Assembly: GCA_964344985.1 (NCBI GenBank)
Contig: CAYFPI010000006.1
Span: 1 to 64,000 of the forward strand
Reading direction: 5' to 3'
Origin: Thioglobus_A sp964344985
GTDB lineage: Bacteria; Pseudomonadota; Gammaproteobacteria; PS1; Pseudothioglobaceae
DNA: 64,000 nucleotides
Shown here: positions 10,206-18,942 of the stretch, one piece after another
Position numbering within the stretch: the first letter of the stretch is position 1
Layout: every line of letters starts with the position of its first letter
The notes under the pieces: generated by a model
What the model was told of the DNA's origin: nothing
Seen by the model: the letters and a program-made list of their open reading frames with translations, nothing else
The model's database searches: none
Translations under genes and position numbers: made by a program

Positions 10206-10233
10206 ATATAGGGATGAGTATTTTTATTTCAAG
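10206..10233 (-). promoter_or_regulatory. Sigma32 (heat-shock) type promoter of dnaK
   Basis: Read on the minus strand, CTTGAAA (10233-10227) is followed after 13 nt by CCCTATAT (10213-10206). This matches the RpoH consensus CTTGAAA / CCCCATnT at all -35 positions and at every specified -10 base except one. It lies 32 bp before the dnaK start codon. Confidence 0.8.
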
Positions 10234-10250
10234 AAGTATTTGTAAAAAAA

Positions 10251-10727
10251 TTAAAGTGTTTGTTTGAGTAGGGTTTCAACCGATTTAGGTACAAATTCAG
10301 ACACATCTCCACCTAAAGTTAAAATCTCTTTAACTAAGGAAGAAGAGATGTTGGCGTACTGTTCAGCAGGTGTCATAAAGATGGTTTCAATGTTAGGGTT
10401 TAGGTGTTTATTCATGCCCGAGAGTTGAAACTCATACTCAAAATCACTCACCGCACGCAGACCACGCAAAATAACTTGAGCGTTTTGTTCTTTGGCAAAA
10501 TCAACCAATAATGAATCAAAACTCATTACCTTAACATTGTTAATCTCTTGAACAACCGTTTGAGCGGCGGTAATACGTGTGCCAATATCTAAAAATGCTT
10601 GTTTTTTTCTGTTTTGAGTAATACCGATAATAACCAAGTCAAACAACTTGCTTGCGCGCTTAATAAGATCAATATGTCCATTGGTAATAGGATCAAACGA
10701 TCCTGGATAAATTGCAATGCGACTCAT
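10251..10727 (-). CDS. coaD: Pantetheine-phosphate adenylyltransferase
   Basis: Adenylylates 4'-phosphopantetheine in CoA synthesis. The nucleotidyltransferase motif GSFDPITNGHIDLI and the second motif ISSSLVKEI are present. The frame is open six codons further upstream, but the start at 10727 is preferred: its ATG overlaps the TGA of rsmD (ATGA) and has a GGAGG seven bases upstream, giving 158 residues, the usual family length. rsmD-coaD is a common proteobacterial pair. Confidence 0.96.
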   Translation of the reverse strand: MSRIAIYPGSFDPITNGHIDLIKRASKLFDLVIIGITQNRKKQAFLDIGTRITAAQTVVQEINNVKVMSFDSLLVDFAKEQNAQVILRGLRAVSDFEYEFQLSGMNKHLNPNIETIFMTPAEQYANISSSLVKEILTLGGDVSEFVPKSVETLLKQTL

Positions 10728-11296
10728 AATACCTCCACTAGGCAATAATTAACGTTGCCAGAGCGTTTTTGTTTGTTGATTTTGGTTTTTTGCGAAAAAT
10801 TTTCATTTAAAAAATCTTGTGATATTTCAAATTCAGATTCTATATAAATTTTACTCTTAGAATGAACAAAACCGCCTTTAGATAGTGATTTTAAAGCTTT
10901 TGGTAGTAAATTTTGGTTAAAAGGCGGGTCTAGCAAGGCAAAATCAAATGACTTGTTGTTGATTTTGGTTAAATAATCAAATGCATCTTGGTTAATAATG
11001 TTGATTTTGTCTGATTTTAAAATTTTTCGATTTTTTTCTAAAGATTGAAAAGCACTTTTGTTTTTTTCAATGCTAATAACCTGTTGAGCGCCACGAGATA
11101 AGGCTTCAAAACTGAGTGCACCACTGCCACAAAATAAATCTAGATAGCTCTTGCCGGCAGATTCAAATTGAATCCAATTGAATAAAGTTTCTCTGATTTT
11201 GTTTGATGTAGGTCGTAGGCCGGAAACATCAGGGAAAGAAAATTTTCTACCCCTGTGTTCGCCACCTACAATTTGAAAGGAATTGGTATTAGCCAA
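10724..11296 (-). CDS. rsmD: 16S rRNA (guanine(966)-N(2))-methyltransferase
   Basis: Methylates G966 of 16S rRNA in assembled 30S particles. A 190-residue Rossmann methyltransferase with the SAM-binding stretch LDLFCGSGALSFEALSRGA and the catalytic DPPF in ALLDPPFNQN. The N-terminal GGEHRGRKFSFPD..GLRPTSNKIRETLFNW is the conserved RsmD entry sequence. It overlaps coaD by 4 nt and lies 3 bp from the stop of ppa. Confidence 0.95.
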   Translation of the reverse strand: MANTNSFQIVGGEHRGRKFSFPDVSGLRPTSNKIRETLFNWIQFESAGKSYLDLFCGSGALSFEALSRGAQQVISIEKNKSAFQSLEKNRKILKSDKINIINQDAFDYLTKINNKSFDFALLDPPFNQNLLPKALKSLSKGGFVHSKSKIYIESEFEISQDFLNENFSQKTKINKQKRSGNVNYCLVEVL

Positions 11297-11299
11297 AAA

Positions 11300-11830
11300 T
11301 TATTTTTTATAAGCGTCAAAAGATTCTTGTAACTCTTTTTTAGCTTCTTCAGCATCACCCCAGCCATCAATCTTAACCCATTTGCCTTCATCGAGGTCTT
11401 TGTAGTAAGTAAAGAAGTGTTCGATTTGGTCTTTTAGTGTTGCACCAACATCATCAATACATTTAATATCATGGTATGACTTGCAAAGCTTATCTGTAGG
11501 TACTGCTAAGATTTTTGAATCTTTACCTGCTTCATCGGTCATGCGTAAAACACCAATTGGACGCGCAGTAATTACTGAATCGTGGATTAAAGGGTACGGT
11601 GTGATAACCAATACGTCTGCCGGGTCACCGTCATCAGCCAATGTATCTGGAACAAAGCCGTAATTACAAGGGTAGAACATTGGTGTAGAGATAAATCTAT
11701 CAACAAACATTGCGCCCGTTTCTTTATCAATTTCGTATTTAACTGGTGATGAATTAGCAGGAATTTCAATAATTACATTAACTTCCTCTGGGATGTTTCC
11801 TGCTGAAACGGGTTTTAAACTATTTTGCAT
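11300..11830 (-). CDS. ppa: Inorganic pyrophosphatase
   Basis: Soluble family I pyrophosphatase that hydrolyses PPi and pulls biosynthetic reactions forward. At 176 residues it has the expected length. The signature DDGDPADVLV with its metal-binding Asp residues and the upstream VIIEIPANSSPVKYEID and YPCNYGFVPDT stretches are clear. Its 5' end overlaps the 3' end of rnd by 11 nt, so the two are probably co-transcribed and translationally coupled. Confidence 0.97.
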   Translation of the reverse strand: MQNSLKPVSAGNIPEEVNVIIEIPANSSPVKYEIDKETGAMFVDRFISTPMFYPCNYGFVPDTLADDGDPADVLVITPYPLIHDSVITARPIGVLRMTDEAGKDSKILAVPTDKLCKSYHDIKCIDDVGATLKDQIEHFFTYYKDLDEGKWVKIDGWGDAEEAKKELQESFDAYKK

Positions 11831-12857
11831 CTTCTAGCTCCTCTTTTAGTAGTTGGTGGCGCCAACCTGTTAGGAAATTAACAGATTGATCACCACGAAT
11901 AAAATTTAATAACGCTTTACCATTAGCGATGAGTTTATCATCTAAATTATACTGAGTTGCAATTTTTTGTATCAGTGTTTGTAGTTCTTTTTTCTTCACC
12001 TTTTCAGTTTTGGTGGGAATTTTCCCTACGCTAAATACAATGTTATTTTCAACCAACTCAGAATGATTGGATAGAAATCGATTGAGTGAATTTTGCGCTT
12101 TTTTGGATAATTTTTCTTTTTTTAATGCGTAATTGATTAGCTGATCATCAGCCATAATCCATTTTCTAGGCTTGTTGTTGGATATGGCTTGAGACTCTCT
12201 CCAAGCGCTAAGTTGCGCGGCAAATTGGTGTGATTTTTTAGGTAGTCGAGATAAGCCTTTAACTTTTTTCCAAGCATCGAATGGATTAACTTTATATAGC
12301 TCGATATCTAGCAATGATTTTGATTCTTCATTGGCCCAATCAGCTTTATGATCATTAAGCAGTTGCTGGGTTAGCTGCTGGTAGTTTTTTAACAAATACC
12401 TGACATCATCCAATGCATACTCAATAGCGCCATCGGGCAAAGGTCGTTTTGTCCAATCAAGTCGAGTATAAGCTTTATCTAACAGTACCCCTTGTAAAGA
12501 TTCGGTCAGTGCTTGATAAGAAACTTGCATGGGATGATTTAAAAAGCAAGCAGCGATTTGTGTATCGAATAGCTGAGTGGGAAGTTGTCCGGTTAAATAG
12601 TGTAGCGCCTCAATATCTTGGCGTGCACTATGCACAATCCATAACGTATCTGGATGATAAAGTTTGTCATACAAAGGTGTTAGATCTTTAATTGCAAGCA
12701 CATCAATACAATCAATTGCACTGTCGCTGGCAATTTGTACTAAGCATAGCAACGGATAATAGGTGTTAACGCGCTTAAATTCAGTATCAATAGCCAGGTG
12801 TGTATCGCTTTTGATACGATCTAGAAAATCTGACAGTTGGGCTTGTGTTTGAATCAT
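11820..12857 (-). CDS. rnd: Ribonuclease D
   Basis: 3'-5' exoribonuclease in tRNA and stable RNA maturation. 345 residues: an N-terminal DEDD exonuclease domain (HLAIDTEFKRVNTYYP with the first acidic pair; IVHSARQDIEAL; YALDDVRYLLKNY) and a C-terminal HRDC region (WRESQAISNNKPRKWIMADD). It is divergent from ntrY with an 87-bp intergenic region that must hold both promoters. Confidence 0.93.
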   Translation of the reverse strand: MIQTQAQLSDFLDRIKSDTHLAIDTEFKRVNTYYPLLCLVQIASDSAIDCIDVLAIKDLTPLYDKLYHPDTLWIVHSARQDIEALHYLTGQLPTQLFDTQIAACFLNHPMQVSYQALTESLQGVLLDKAYTRLDWTKRPLPDGAIEYALDDVRYLLKNYQQLTQQLLNDHKADWANEESKSLLDIELYKVNPFDAWKKVKGLSRLPKKSHQFAAQLSAWRESQAISNNKPRKWIMADDQLINYALKKEKLSKKAQNSLNRFLSNHSELVENNIVFSVGKIPTKTEKVKKKELQTLIQKIATQYNLDDKLIANGKALLNFIRGDQSVNFLTGWRHQLLKEELEDAK

Positions 12858-12944
12858 TGTTGTATTTTAGCAACAACTCATACTTACACTTAATTTTTTA
12901 TGAGATAATTCATCTGAAAATACAAATACCAACATTAATATTGA

Positions 12945-15129
12945 ATGATCTCTAATCAAGATTCACCCTCAAGAAAAAACCTGCCAACCTGGGTATGGGC
13001 AAGTGTTTTTGTTTTATCTATCTCTGGTACTTTTTACCTGGGTCTTAACCCTGAGCTAATTGAAACTTGGTGGGCTTATTTGGTTACTTATAACGTAGTC
13101 ATGAGTCTGATTGCTGCTTATTATATTTATGACGATGTTAAACGCCTTAAGAGGGATGTAAAAGGTGATATTGTTGGCTCTAAGTTCGCTTGGTCGTTTA
13201 TTAAAATTGTACCAATGTTGGTTATTGTGCCGGTGTTGTCTTTTTATATGTTCTCATTCCAAACAATTCAAGACAATGTTGCTAGTTCTGAAAAATCTTT
13301 CGATAGTTTTAGTAGTCAGTTTATTGACCAGGTAGATGGATTGTATAACAACATTGATAAAGTAAGAATAGAGCGCTATACAGACCAAACTCAACGATTG
13401 TTAGTGCTAATAAACTCGTTTGGTAATTTTAAGAAAGATTCAGACACCTATCAAAAAAGCATGCAAGTATTTCTTGAAGGTTTGATCGATAAAGGTTGGG
13501 CATGTCAAATAGCTTTGTTGAATAATAAAGATGAAGTGATTGCTAAAACTGATGATGTGTCTGACTGTATGGGGGTAGAGGAAAATCCTTTACCGCCTAC
13601 TCAACCTGTTATGATTTTTGTAGATCCTAGCTCAAATGTTGCGCAAGTTAAAATGTCAACTCGTTTTTTAAGTAGGGTGCCAGAAATAGGTTATTCTTCC
13701 GTAGATGTGGTTTACGCCACAGATCCTGGTTTGTCAAGTTTTTTATCACAAGTAGGTAAATTTACCCAGCGTACTAAAAATATTAACTTTGATCTAAACA
13801 CTTCTATCACGCAAAAGCGTTTTATGATTGATTTTTCATCCACTGTTTTATTGGCGGTATTGAGTGCACTCATGATGGTTTTTCGTATGATTGAAAAATT
13901 GATGAAACCACTTAATAATTTATCTGTTGCCACGAGAGAGATTGCTAAGGGCAATTATGATGTTCATATTGCACAAAGCCCAGATTATGACGATGTGCGT
14001 TCACTTATTGAACAATTTAATGCAATGTCTTGGCAAATTAAAACAGCTAGAGAGGGTCTGGATACACATAATTTATACCTAGAGACTATTTTGAAATATT
14101 CTTATGGTGTGATTGCACTTAATCAGAAAAAAGAAATACGCTTGATTAATCCGGTTGTTGGTCGAATGTTTGATATTGATGATGAACAAGCATTTATTGG
14201 AAAAACTTGTCCACTTATCGCGAAAAAATATCCAGCGCTAGAATCTTTATTTGTCTCAATTGCTGATAAATTTAAAAACACTGAAGATGAATGGAGTGAG
14301 GAGATAGAGCTTACCTTGTCTGATCGTCATTTGTTGTTGTCTTGTCAAGGGTCGGTATTAAAAGTTGATGAAGATATTTTGGGTTTTGTGGTTATTTTTA
14401 AAGATATTTCAAAGCTTAACAGGGCTCAGAAAAAGGCTGCTTGGGGTGAAGTAGCCGTTCGTATGGCTCATGAAATTAAGAATCCACTTACGCCTATTTT
14501 ATTATCAGCACAACGTTTGCGTAACAGGTTTATGGAATCTTTAAAAGACAAAGATCTTGAGGTGATTGACAAAACCACCAGTACTATTATTGACCAAGTT
14601 CAATCAATGGATTTAATGGTGAGTGCATTTGCTGATTATGCCAACATACCTCAAATCGAGCGAAAGCCAAATGATTTAAATGCCATTATTAATCAGTCAA
14701 TCTCACTGTATGACGCACACCAAGATCTTAATATTAATTTTGATTTATCAAGTGATATTCCAGAATTATTACTAGATGCTAATAGTATTTCTAGAGTGTT
14801 GATTAATTTGGTTAAAAACGCTAAAGAGGCNNNNNNNNNNNNNNNNNNNNNNNNNNGAATCTGATGAAATTGAGCTAAGCATTAAAACTGAATACTTGCA
14901 GGATAAATCTATTGTGCGCTTAAGCATTGAAGACAATGGTAAAGGGTTTGATGAAGATGTGTTGGATCGTGTTTTTGAGCCTTATGTAACCACCAAAGTA
15001 AAGGGTAGTGGTTTGGGTATGGCCATTGTTCAAAATATTATTGAACAGCACGAAGGTCGTATATTTGCTGGCAATGTAGCTCCACATGGTGCTATTATTA
15101 CCATTGAGTTTGATTATAAAGACAAATAA
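12945..15129 (+). CDS. ntrY: NtrY-type sensor histidine kinase (N run inside)
   Basis: Membrane sensor kinase. Three membrane segments in the first 110 residues precede a periplasmic region, with another membrane segment near 297-317, then HAMP, PAS (about 380-480), HisKA with phospho-acceptor His509 (AHEIKNPLTP) and an HATPase domain (NLVKNAKEA N-box, EDNGKGF, TTKVKGSGLGMAIV). The NtrY identity follows from this layout and the ntrX-trkA-trkH neighbourhood. A 26-N run (14831-14856) lies between the N-box and the rest of the ATPase domain. The frames on its two sides join only if the true gap is 1 mod 3, so the run length is an estimate, not a measured size. Confidence 0.9.
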
Positions 15130-15143
15130 CAAAGGATAGACAA

Positions 15144-15683
15144 ATGAGTGATGCAGAAGTAATTGGCAGAATTTTAATTATTGACGATGAAAGAATCAAC
15201 GCCGAGACCATGATGGATACCTTGGAGGATGTTAATTTTCACGTTGAATTAGCAGGCAATGCCCAAGAGGCAAAAACCACGCTTAAGCATCATGAGTTTG
15301 ATTTAATCATGATGGATGTTTGGATGCCAGGACAAGACGGCATGTCGTTATTAGAAGAGTGGATTAATCAAGGTGTAAAAACCCCTATTGTTATGATGTC
15401 CGGACATGCAGAACATAAAGATGTGGTTAAAGCAATCAAAATGGGTGCGGCTGATTTTTTAAAAAAACCACTGCATGATATTTTGCCACTAGTAAGAAAA
15501 CTATTATCCAATCAGGCTGCTCATAATGCCAGCTCTGAAATTACAGGTATTGACTTTGATGAGCCGCTTAAAGTGGCAAGAAACATATTTGAGCGTCAAT
15601 ATTTCTTGCATCATTTGGAAAAAAATAATCACAATATCGCCAAGGTTGCAAGCTTGGCAGGACTGGAAAGAACAACACTTTAG
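15144..15683 (+). CDS. NtrX-like response regulator without AAA+ domain, ends at an amber codon
   Basis: A receiver domain (residues 6-125; phospho-acceptor Asp58 in IMMDVWMPGQDG; Lys in FLKKPL) runs through a short linker straight into a Fis-type helix-turn-helix (HNIAKVASLAGLERTTL). The roughly 240-residue sigma54-interacting AAA+ domain of standard NtrX is missing. The frame stops at TAG 15681-15683, where family members have Tyr in LYRKLK. Past the TAG the frame continues with RKLKYLGIDKK to TAA at 15717-15719. The last part of the recognition helix is therefore lost unless the TAG is an error. It lies 14 bp after ntrY. Confidence 0.85.
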   Translation: MSDAEVIGRILIIDDERINAETMMDTLEDVNFHVELAGNAQEAKTTLKHHEFDLIMMDVWMPGQDGMSLLEEWINQGVKTPIVMMSGHAEHKDVVKAIKMGAADFLKKPLHDILPLVRKLLSNQAAHNASSEITGIDFDEPLKVARNIFERQYFLHHLEKNNHNIAKVASLAGLERTTL

Positions 15684-15725
15684 CGTAAATTAAAATACTT
15701 AGGTATTGACAAAAAATAAACCATT

Positions 15726-17086
15726 ATGAAGATTCTAATTTTAGGCGCAGGACAAGTCGGCTCATCACTGGCTAAGTACTTAAGTGAAGATAGTGACAAT
15801 GACATTACCATTATTGATAAAGATGAATCTAACTTACTTAATATTCAGCGTCATCTAGACATTAAAACCGTTTGTGGTCATGCTTCTTATCCTAATATTT
15901 TAGAAGAAGCCGATATTAAACATATGGACATGGTGATTGCTGTTACGCGTTCTGATGAAGGTAATATGCTCGCCTGTCAAATGGCGCATACACTGTATCA
16001 AGTAGATAAAAAAGTAGCACGCGTGCGTACAGCCGAATACTTGCATAGAAAAGAATTATTTACAGACAGTGCCATTCCTATTGATTTTGTTATTACCCCT
16101 GAGGGCTTGGTAACCAACTATATTAAAAGCCAGGTGCTGAACAGGTATTTGAGTTTGAAAATGGCTTGGTGCAACTAGTTGAAACTAGAGCCTATGCAGG
16201 CACACCTATTGTGGGTCATCCAATTAAAGAGTTGCATGAACATTTGCCAAAAACGCGTATGCGAATTGTGAGTCTTTATCGTAATGGGCGTGCTATTCCT
16301 GCTTATGGCGATACGGTTATTAAAGACGGTGATCGTGTTTATTTTGTTACCAAAAAAGAAAGTGTTTCTAAAGTTTTAAGAGAGTTTAGGCGCCTAGATA
16401 AAATTTATAAAAATATTATTATTGCTGGCGGTGGCCGCATTGGTCTAAATTTGGCAAAATTCTTGGAAAAAAACCACAGTGTTCGCATTATTGAAATGAA
16501 CAAAAATCGTGCCAAAGAAATTGTAAATGAGTTAGAGAATGTATTGGTGCTTCGTGGCAATGCTTCAGATGAGGAGTTGCTACTTGAAGAAGGTATTGAA
16601 AATACAGATTTGTTCTTAGCACTTACTGACTCAGATGAGATTAACGTAATTGTTTCAATCCTGGCTAAACGCTTAGGTGCGCACAAATCAGTTGCTCTTG
16701 TAAAACGCAATGTTTATGAAGATTTGGCCGAGCAAAGTGAAGATGTAGATATGGTAATTTCACCAGACCAAATCACCACCAGTGGTATTTTGGCACACAT
16801 TAGAAAGGGTGATACGATGATGGTACATTCTCTACGTCAAGGAAAGTCAGAAGCTATTGAAGTGGTTGTTCATGGTGATAAAAACCATTCAGATGTTGTG
16901 GGTAGAACAGTGGAAGAGATTAATCTGCCTGATGGAGTGGTTATTGGTTCTGTGGTTCGTAATAATGAAGTGATTATGGGTTCAAGGAAGTTGGTTATTG
17001 AAGAAAATGATCATGTGCTTTTAGTACTTACAGATGTGAATAAAATCCATGAAGTTGAAGAGTTGTTTGAAGGATATTCTGACTAA
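15726..17086 (+). CDS. trkA: Trk potassium uptake protein TrkA, interrupted by a frameshift near 16125
   Basis: Peripheral NAD(H)-binding regulatory subunit of Trk K+ uptake. Two Rossmann/RCK repeats are seen (ILGAGQVGSSLAKYL and IIAGGGRIGLNLAKFL), each followed by an RCK_C domain. The first frame is correct to TNYIK at about 16128. The next expected residues, PGAEQVFEFENGLVQLVE, are encoded from about 16132 in another frame, which then runs to 17086. Compared with the family (TNYIK, five residues, PGA), 13 nt are missing. Adding 13 gives 1374 nt, 457 residues plus stop, the normal TrkA length. Either a lesion or a sequence error. Confidence 0.9.
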
Positions 17087-17094
17087 ATAAAATT

Positions 17095-18543
17095 ATGCAA
17101 TTTAGTATCGTATTTAAAACCATTGGTCTATTGCTAATGATCTTTAGCTTAACGCAACTTCCACCAATTTTGGTGGATTACATCTATGGACAAAATGAAT
17201 ACTTATCTTTTGTTAGTGCCTTTTCTTTAACATTTGCTAGTGGTTTGGTCCTGTGGCTGCCTTTTAGAAAAACCACAAAAGACTTTAGAATTCGAGAAGG
17301 TGTATTGGTGGTGGTGAGCTTTTGGTTTGTATTATCACTATTTGCAACAACGCCGTTTTTATTGTCTGAGTCACTCAGAATGAGTTTTTCGGATGCGTTT
17401 TTTGAGTCCATGTCGGGACTCACCACAACAGGTGCTACTGTACTTTCTGGTCTTGACGATCTGCCGATGGCAATTTTGTATTATCGTCAGCAATTACAAT
17501 GGTTAGGCGGTATGGGTATTATTGTTTTGGCAGTGGCAATTTTGCCAATGCTGGGCGTTGGTGGCATGGAGCTTTACAACGCAGAATCTAGTGGCATTTC
17601 AAAAGATAGACTTACCCCTAAAGTAACTCAAACAGCCAAAGCCTTATGGAAGATTTATATTGGCTTTACACTGGCTTGTGCTGGTGCTTATTACTTGGCT
17701 GGCATGGATATGTTTGATGCAATAGGCCATAGTTTTTCGACCGTAGCCATTGGTGGTTTTTCAACGCATGATTTGTCTATTGGTTATTTTGAGTCGTACA
17801 CCATTGAGTTAGTTGCTGTTATTTTTATGCTCTTGGCAGGTGTTAATTTCTCACTGCATTTTTTCGCTTGGCAAAAGAAAAATATTGTGACTTATTTTAA
17901 AGATTCAGAATTTAAAACCTATCTTCTTATCTTGGGTGCAACCACTGTATTTATTTCGGTTGATTTATTTGAAAGTGGTTACTATCAAACTTGGTTCGAT
18001 TCATTTAGATACGGCATTTTTCAAACAGTTTCTATTGCAACAACAGCAGGTTTTGCTTCAACTAACTATTTCTTATGGCCAGCTCTATTGCCAGTGTTAT
18101 TGATATTTGCAAGTTTTATGGGCGCTAGCGCGGGTTCAACGGGTGGCGGTATTAAAGTGGTTAGAGTACTATTAATGTTTAAGCTGGCCATGAAAGAGAT
18201 TAAAACTTTTATTCATCCAAGCGCCTATATTAGTATTAAACTTAATCAAAGAAGTGTTTCAGAAAATACACTGATGTCAGTTTGGGGCTTTTTCTCACTC
18301 TACGTTATGGCATTTGTAGTGATTATGGTTGCTTTAATGTTTACCGGGCTAGATCAAGTTAGTAGCTTTTCAGCAACGGCAGCTAGTATGAATAATCTTG
18401 GCCCTGGTTTGGGAGAAGTGGCTAGTAATTATGCATCGATTAGTGATACGGCCAAATGGATTTTAAGTTTTTCAATGTTATTAGGTCGTTTAGAAATACT
18501 CACACTCATGGTGATTCTACATAAAGCCTTTTGGCGTTTTTAA
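17095..18543 (+). CDS. trkH: Trk potassium uptake protein TrkH
   Basis: K+-conducting membrane subunit of the Trk system, 482 residues and full length. Selectivity-filter-like Gly-containing loops follow the four-fold MPM pattern: MSGLTTTGATV, FSTVAIGGFSTHD, SIATTAGFASTN and TAASMNNLGPG, each between hydrophobic segments. It starts 8 bp after trkA. With trkA carrying a frameshift, Trk function depends on whether that lesion is real. Confidence 0.96.
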   Translation: MQFSIVFKTIGLLLMIFSLTQLPPILVDYIYGQNEYLSFVSAFSLTFASGLVLWLPFRKTTKDFRIREGVLVVVSFWFVLSLFATTPFLLSESLRMSFSDAFFESMSGLTTTGATVLSGLDDLPMAILYYRQQLQWLGGMGIIVLAVAILPMLGVGGMELYNAESSGISKDRLTPKVTQTAKALWKIYIGFTLACAGAYYLAGMDMFDAIGHSFSTVAIGGFSTHDLSIGYFESYTIELVAVIFMLLAGVNFSLHFFAWQKKNIVTYFKDSEFKTYLLILGATTVFISVDLFESGYYQTWFDSFRYGIFQTVSIATTAGFASTNYFLWPALLPVLLIFASFMGASAGSTGGGIKVVRVLLMFKLAMKEIKTFIHPSAYISIKLNQRSVSENTLMSVWGFFSLYVMAFVVIMVALMFTGLDQVSSFSATAASMNNLGPGLGEVASNYASISDTAKWILSFSMLLGRLEILTLMVILHKAFWRF

Positions 18544-18942
18544 GCAAAAAAAATACCGTTTTCATTATTTCCAAAATTTTCAAGATTCCGCTCCCAGGTA
18601 AGGCTTGGGAGTAATAAAAACAGCCTTTTTAAGTCTAAAACACTATTTTTAATCGATATTTATTAGGTTTTTTTGCTTCTTGGCTGCCATTTTAAAAAAT
18701 TTGTTAATTTTTTTGTTAAATCCTTTTCAAAAATTCTTTGAATTTTTGCTTTAGGACTTGATACTTTTTACTTGTGAGCAGAAAAAGTATCCAAAAAGCG
18801 CTCACCCTTAAAAACAATTCCAATTTTTCTAATCTTGTTCATTGATTTTTCTAAACTCACTACGCTCAAACAACGAAAAACCCGTCATTCACTTCGATAT
18901 TTAAGGATTACACTTTGCCATTAAGACATGGTTTTTAGTTTT
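18544..18942. other. Gene-free convergent intergenic region with nested inverted repeats
   Basis: 399 bp between the 3' ends of trkH and the DinG-family gene. No ORF with coding character is seen. It contains CTCCCA/TGGGAG around 18592-18611, an AT-rich palindrome (18729-18747), a 10-bp inverted repeat 18760-18769/18782-18791 and, interleaved with it, a 6-bp repeat 18774-18779/18800-18805. The right-hand part resembles dispersed intergenic repeat sequence. Bidirectional termination is a plausible minimum role. Confidence 0.6.

Noticed and set aside
15681..15683. TAG read as a sense codon (recoded genome or selenocysteine-like recoding)
   Set aside because: TAG, TAA and TGA all end normal genes in this window (for example ispB, psd and rsmD), so a local base change or error is simpler.
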